A stretch of DNA of 9,887 nt. It comes from an uncultured Carnobacterium sp. GTDB taxonomy: Bacteria; Bacillota; Bacilli; Lactobacillales; Aerococcaceae. Below, in pieces: positions 6,494-9,887 of the stretch. A program made the position numbers and the translations under genes. Positions within the stretch are counted from its first letter, which is position 1. Every line of letters starts with the position of its first letter. Below the pieces are notes generated by a model. The model did not search any database. It was not told where the DNA came from and was given only the letters and a program-made list of their open reading frames with translations. The stretch lies in contig CALALK010000046.1 in assembly GCA_937923125.1 (NCBI GenBank), forward strand, positions 1-9,887. Reading direction: 5' to 3'.

Positions 6494-8128
6494 TTATTTA
6501 TATTGTGGACGACTATACCCAATAATATATCGAGCGTTCAATTTATGTGATTTACGAACTACTTTAGATTCATCATAATTACGATCACTTGTATTCCCTT
6601 CAATCGTAATCACTCTATCGCCTTCTACCTTTTCAACAATGGCAATATGATCGGCTACACCGTCAATGTTCCAGTCAAATGTAATCACATCTCCTGGTTG
6701 TGGGGTTGTTTTTCCAATCCAAATACCTTTATTCTTCATCAAGAGAATATGCTGAGGAACATAAGCTTCTTTATCAATTAAGTCAATTAGTCCGCTATGT
6801 TGATACATTGATGAAACAAAGATATCGCACCAGTCATCATAGGTACTTACACGGTAACCACTATAACTACTCTTTCCAGAATTATAAATACTTACCATCG
6901 TATTGTGGCGGCTATCAAATTGTTCAACACCGATATATCCACGTGCTAAATCTAAAAGAATCTCTTTTTGGTTTCCTTTAGAAGATGGGTTCGGTAGCCA
7001 AGCTCCGTCAGCCCCTACGTAATAGCGATAGTTGTCAACCCATTGATTTGTCGCCATTTTACCATCTGCCAATAAATAGTAGTCTCCTACCCATTTATTA
7101 CGTGTTGGAATGCCGTTTTTAAAATGATACCATGTACCATCAGCTTCTTGAATCCAGCCATCTTTCCCTTTAATCGCAGCTGGAACGATAGCGCCATCTT
7201 CACCTACATAATGCTTGTCGTTATCAACCCATTGATTTGTAACCATGGCACCAGTAGAACCTAAATAATAGTTTCCACGCCATTCATTTTTCACACGCTC
7301 TTCTTTACCTTCATAGTAGTACCAAGTACCATTTTCTTTAACCCAACCGTTCTTGAGTTTTTTATCTTTTACCCAGTAACCATCGGCACCAACATAATAA
7401 CGGTAATCTTCAACCCATTTATTGGTAGCCATCGTACCGTCTTCTTGAAGGTAATAGTTCCCTTTCCAGACATTTTTAACGGGTTGTCCGTTTTCGTAGT
7501 AATACCAAATCCCATCAATCTTTTCCCAAGCAGATTTCACACGATTTGGAACCCAAGCACCGTTTTTGTCTACATAATATTTATGGTCATCTACCCAGTT
7601 CTCCGTTGCCATTTTTCCATCGGCACCAAGATAATAACTGCCTTTCCAGTTATTACGAAGTAACTCTTCACCTTCTAGGTAAAAATACCAATAACCGCCT
7701 TCTTTGACCCATCCAGATTTCTTAACCTTTCCTGGGACCCATTTACCAGAACCATCGACGTAATACTTATAGTTGTCTACCCATTTACTTGTAGCCATTT
7801 TCCCATCAGCTTCTAAGTAATAGTCACCTTTCCAGCTTGAAGTGAGCATTGTGTGGTCAGCATTATAAAAATACCAATTACCATCTGAAGTTTGTACCCA
7901 CCCAGTATACTTTGGAGCTTCTGTTGTAGAAGTTTCCGTCGTTACTTCCTGAGTTTGTGTAGTCACTTCTTCTGTTGTACTTTCTTCCTTTTCAGTAGTC
8001 TGCGTAGTTTCCACTTGTGTAGTTGACTGAGCTACTTCAGTAGTTGGTTCAACTTCTTGCGCTAAAACTGAATTCCCATTTAATAATAAAATCCCTGCTA
8101 ATAATCCCAAAGAACTTCTAAATTTCAT
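6494..8128 (-). CDS. Secreted CHAP-domain cell-wall hydrolase with choline-binding-type repeats
   Basis: A 544-residue exported protein, probably a peptidoglycan amidase or endopeptidase held on the wall by aromatic repeats. In order: a signal peptide (1-23, KFRS then a hydrophobic core, likely cut after VLA); a Thr/Glu/Ser/Gln-rich linker (24-73); five modules of 61-63 residues (76-380), each with three CW_binding-like units; and a C-terminal CHAP domain (about 388-544). Probable catalytic residues are Cys434 (YDDWCDIFVSS), His494 (VADHIAIVEKVEG) and an acidic/amide residue in TIEGNT (508-513). No LPXTG anchor is present. The start is ATG at 8128, six bases after AAGGAG. The frame is open to 8197, but that stretch overlaps yitT and would hide the signal peptide. 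It follows the yitT stop by 13 bases. Ligand choice (phosphocholine or another group) cannot be read from sequence. Confidence 0.9.
   Translation of the reverse strand: MKFRSSLGLLAGILLLNGNSVLAQEVEPTTEVAQSTTQVETTQTTEKEESTTEEVTTQTQEVTTETSTTEAPKYTGWVQTSDGNWYFYNADHTMLTSSWKGDYYLEADGKMATSKWVDNYKYYVDGSGKWVPGKVKKSGWVKEGGYWYFYLEGEELLRNNWKGSYYLGADGKMATENWVDDHKYYVDKNGAWVPNRVKSAWEKIDGIWYYYENGQPVKNVWKGNYYLQEDGTMATNKWVEDYRYYVGADGYWVKDKKLKNGWVKENGTWYYYEGKEERVKNEWRGNYYLGSTGAMVTNQWVDNDKHYVGEDGAIVPAAIKGKDGWIQEADGTWYHFKNGIPTRNKWVGDYYLLADGKMATNQWVDNYRYYVGADGAWLPNPSSKGNQKEILLDLARGYIGVEQFDSRHNTMVSIYNSGKSSYSGYRVSTYDDWCDIFVSSMYQHSGLIDLIDKEAYVPQHILLMKNKGIWIGKTTPQPGDVITFDWNIDGVADHIAIVEKVEGDRVITIEGNTSDRNYDESKVVRKSHKLNARYIIGYSRPQYK
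6980..7906 (-). repeat. Five tandem 61-63-codon modules of choline-binding-type units
   Basis: Modules begin at residues 76, 139, 200, 261 and 324 of the CHAP protein. Each has a full unit (GWVKENGTWYYY type), a shortened unit (W-K-G-x-YYL-x-x-DGKMATN type) and a third unit (WVDNYRYYVGADGAWVP type), so about 15 units in all. The modules have diverged from one another at both protein and DNA level, so the array is old rather than freshly duplicated. Confidence 0.85.
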
Positions 8129-8141
8129 TTTTCTCTCCTTT

Positions 8142-9020
8142 TTAATGATGTAATTTATTTCCGTTATCATCGAGATAGAATGTAAATCCTTCTCCAATAA
8201 CTTGGTTCACGTCTGTGATGATTACAAACGCTTCTGGATCATACTCGTGAATAATTCGTTGAACTGGCATCAATTGTTGACGACTGACAACAACGTATAA
8301 CACTTGTCTCTTCTCTTTTGAGTAAAAGCCGTGTCCATCCAACACTGTAATTCCACGATCTAAATCCATCTGGATTCGTTGCCCAATTTCATCATATTTA
8401 TCTGAAATAATCATAATCGCTTTACGAGGATTAAAACCTTCTAAAATAAAGTTAATTACTTTACTTGCGATAAATAACATGATTAATGTGAGAACAGCTT
8501 TTTCAAGACCAATGACAAAAGCAAGTGGTGTTACAATAATGAAATCAATCATCAGTAATGAAGACGATACGCTCCACCCTAAATATTTATGCATCATCAT
8601 TGCGATAATATCAGTTCCTGCTGTTGTTCCTTTTCCTAGAATAACGAGACCTAATGCCACACCTACCAACGCTCCTGCTGCCACACCAGCAACAACTAGG
8701 TTTTCTGGAACGAATACCGGCCAGTCTTGCGTCACTTTTATGAAAGTTGGTAATTCAATAACTGCCAACACAGTATAAATCATTGTTTTTCTTTCAAGAT
8801 AACGATAACCAACGATTAATAAAAATCCATTCAAAATTAAGTTGGATAAGGCTGGGTCAATTTGTAATGTATAATACCCTAACAAAGTAACCCCAGTAAT
8901 CCCACCTTCACCAAAGTGGTTAGCAATGATAAAAGCGTTAACCGTGTATGAAAATAAGAAACAACCTAATGTAACCAAGATGAAGGATTTTAATGTATCT
9001 TTGTTTAAATATTTATCCAA
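8142..9020 (-). CDS. YitT family membrane protein with DUF2179 domain (second of the pair)
   Basis: A 292-residue integral membrane protein of unknown biochemical function. The first two thirds are hydrophobic with about five to six membrane segments (near 12-32, 58-73, 80-96, 108-128, 152-170 and 173-193). They include the family motif GKGTTAGTDIIA (129-140). The C-terminal cytoplasmic part (about 200-283) contains the DUF2179 domain, with RGITVLDGHGFYSKEKRQVLY (222-242). The start codon is TTG at 9018-9020, supported by AAGGAGG seven bases before and by the absence of a better-placed ATG. The Shine-Dalgarno overlaps the stop of the preceding yitT gene, so the two are probably translationally coupled. 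YitT proteins are common and often multicopy in Firmicutes; transport has been suggested but not shown here. Confidence 0.88.
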   Translation of the reverse strand: MDKYLNKDTLKSFILVTLGCFLFSYTVNAFIIANHFGEGGITGVTLLGYYTLQIDPALSNLILNGFLLIVGYRYLERKTMIYTVLAVIELPTFIKVTQDWPVFVPENLVVAGVAAGALVGVALGLVILGKGTTAGTDIIAMMMHKYLGWSVSSSLLMIDFIIVTPLAFVIGLEKAVLTLIMLFIASKVINFILEGFNPRKAIMIISDKYDEIGQRIQMDLDRGITVLDGHGFYSKEKRQVLYVVVSRQQLMPVQRIIHEYDPEAFVIITDVNQVIGEGFTFYLDDNGNKLHH

Positions 9021-9027
9021 TTAAAAT

Positions 9028-9034
9028 CCTCCTT
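9028..9034 (-). promoter_or_regulatory. Ribosome-binding site overlapping the upstream stop, for a TTG start
   Basis: AAGGAGG shares bases with the TAA stop of the preceding gene (9033-9035, reading TAAGGAGG) and lies seven bases before the TTG start. The strong site compensates for the weak start codon and favours re-initiation by ribosomes finishing the first gene. Confidence 0.8.
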
Positions 9035-9878
9035 ATTCTGGTTCCCTATGGAATCGTCCATAAAAGTTTTCTGTACTAATCTGATTAATAATTGCCCTCG
9101 GATCCGCTTCCTTAATCACAGCAACCGCATCAATAACTTCATACGAAGACAGTACCGTATGTAGTAAGTACATTCTTTCTCGACTAAATCCACCAATGGC
9201 TTCCACGCATGATATCCCATGACGAACTGTCTTTAAATAAGCATCCATGACGTCTTCACCATAACGCGTTGTAATTTGCAACGTAACTTTATGATAACGT
9301 TGGTGGAAGGTGCTAATAACTTTTGTTGAAATATATTGGAAGATAATAGAATACCCTGCATGTTTCCAACCAAATAAGGCACCAAAAATCAGCAGTAACG
9401 CTGTATTAAATAGGAAGACTTCTTGCCAAATCGTTTTCCCGTTACGATTTGAAACGTATAAGGCTATAAAGTCCATCCCACCAGTAGAAGCATTTCCTTT
9501 CAAGGCTAGTGAAACATATAGACCATTTAATACCCCACCAAAAATCACATTCAGCATTGTATCATCCACAAATAATGGTTCAAAATTCAGCACGCGGATA
9601 AAGAAACTTCCCACAAATACTTGTAAAATTGAATAAAAAGTAAATCGTGCGCTGATTCCACGGTAGCATAAAATTGCAACTGGAATATTGAGCATAATCA
9701 GTAACATAGAAATCGATAATTCGACTCCAAATAGTTCTGCAATTTGATTCATTAAAATCGATACTCCAAGGAATCCACTAGACAAAAGATTCGATGGTTG
9801 AATAAATACTTTTAGCGTAAACGCCTGTAGAAAACCAGAAATGACTACGGCTAAAAGTGATAATACATGCCTAATCAT
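9033..9878 (-). CDS. YitT family membrane protein with DUF2179 domain (first of the pair, start possibly outside window)
   Basis: A 281-residue YitT paralog, clearly diverged from its neighbour. It has hydrophobic segments near 4-26, 33-48, 55-72, 80-98, 108-126 and 153-170, the motif KGNASTGGMDFIAL (127-140), and a C-terminal DUF2179 region (about 196-275) with HGISCVEAIGGFSRERMYLL (220-239). ATG 9878 gives a normal YitT N-terminus. However, only nine bases remain before the window edge, they show no Shine-Dalgarno, and the frame stays open, so the true start may be further right. The downstream yitT starts 12 bases after its stop. The operon promoter is not in view. Confidence 0.85.
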   Translation of the reverse strand: MIRHVLSLLAVVISGFLQAFTLKVFIQPSNLLSSGFLGVSILMNQIAELFGVELSISMLLIMLNIPVAILCYRGISARFTFYSILQVFVGSFFIRVLNFEPLFVDDTMLNVIFGGVLNGLYVSLALKGNASTGGMDFIALYVSNRNGKTIWQEVFLFNTALLLIFGALFGWKHAGYSIIFQYISTKVISTFHQRYHKVTLQITTRYGEDVMDAYLKTVRHGISCVEAIGGFSRERMYLLHTVLSSYEVIDAVAVIKEADPRAIINQISTENFYGRFHREPE

Positions 9879-9887
9879 TTTGTTTTT

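Noticed and set aside
6980..7906. Repeated pattern that could be mistaken for a CRISPR or DNA repeat array
   Set aside because: The period is about 183-189 bases, matches codon modules, and the copies vary as protein repeats do. There are no short identical repeats with unique spacers.
8129..8197. Possible 23-residue extension of the CHAP protein
   Set aside because: It overlaps the end of yitT, places charged residues before the signal peptide, and ignores the well-placed AAGGAG before ATG 8128.
8479..8778. Plus-strand open frame of 99 codons opposite yitT
   Set aside because: It lies wholly antisense to a clear membrane protein gene, has no ribosome site, and its translation resembles no protein family. 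Other plus-strand frames opposite manL, manO, the CHAP gene and the first yitT were dropped for the same reason.

Overview
The window is compact, AT-rich DNA from a low-GC Gram-positive bacterium, most likely in the order Lactobacillales. Pointers are strong AAGGAGG ribosome-binding sites, a CtsR heat-shock operator in front of clpB, a mannose-family PTS operon of the manLMN-manO (DUF956) type with CcpA (cre)-like sites, and a choline-binding-type surface protein. Having clpB alongside a choline-binding-type CHAP protein fits a Granulicatella-like member of the Carnobacteriaceae better than a typical Streptococcus. That genus guess is inference and only moderately secure.

Layout, left to right. 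(1) Positions 1-932, minus strand: the first 280 codons of clpB, running off the left edge, with a sigma-A promoter and a textbook CtsR box. An internal GTG codon carries its own Shine-Dalgarno and probably makes a short ClpB form. (2) 946-2092, minus: a protein with a degenerate formylglycine-generating-enzyme (FGE/sulfatase-modifying-factor) fold, ending in its own terminator. (3) 2191-3138, plus: a soluble diacylglycerol/lipid kinase, divergent from the FGE-like gene and the only plus-strand gene here. It shares a bidirectional terminator (3138-3168) with the PTS operon. (4) 3171-6323, minus: manL (EIIAB), manM (EIIC), manN (EIID) and manO (DUF956), transcribed from an extended -10 promoter with two cre-like sites. 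(5) 6451-9878, minus: two different YitT-family membrane proteins followed by a secreted CHAP-domain protein with about 15 choline-binding-type repeat units. The three genes are packed tightly, probably co-transcribed from a promoter beyond the right edge, and end at a strong terminator at 6451-6486.

Functionally, the man operon takes up and phosphorylates glucose, mannose and related sugars. The lipid kinase probably recycles diacylglycerol from lipoteichoic acid synthesis. The CHAP protein probably cuts or remodels peptidoglycan at the surface. ClpB is a stress disaggregase. No mobile element, CRISPR array, tRNA or rRNA was seen, and no intergenic gap exceeds about 170 bases. Nothing here is clearly a new multi-gene system. 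The points most worth a second look are the FGE-like protein, the ClpB internal start, and the YitT-YitT-CHAP arrangement.
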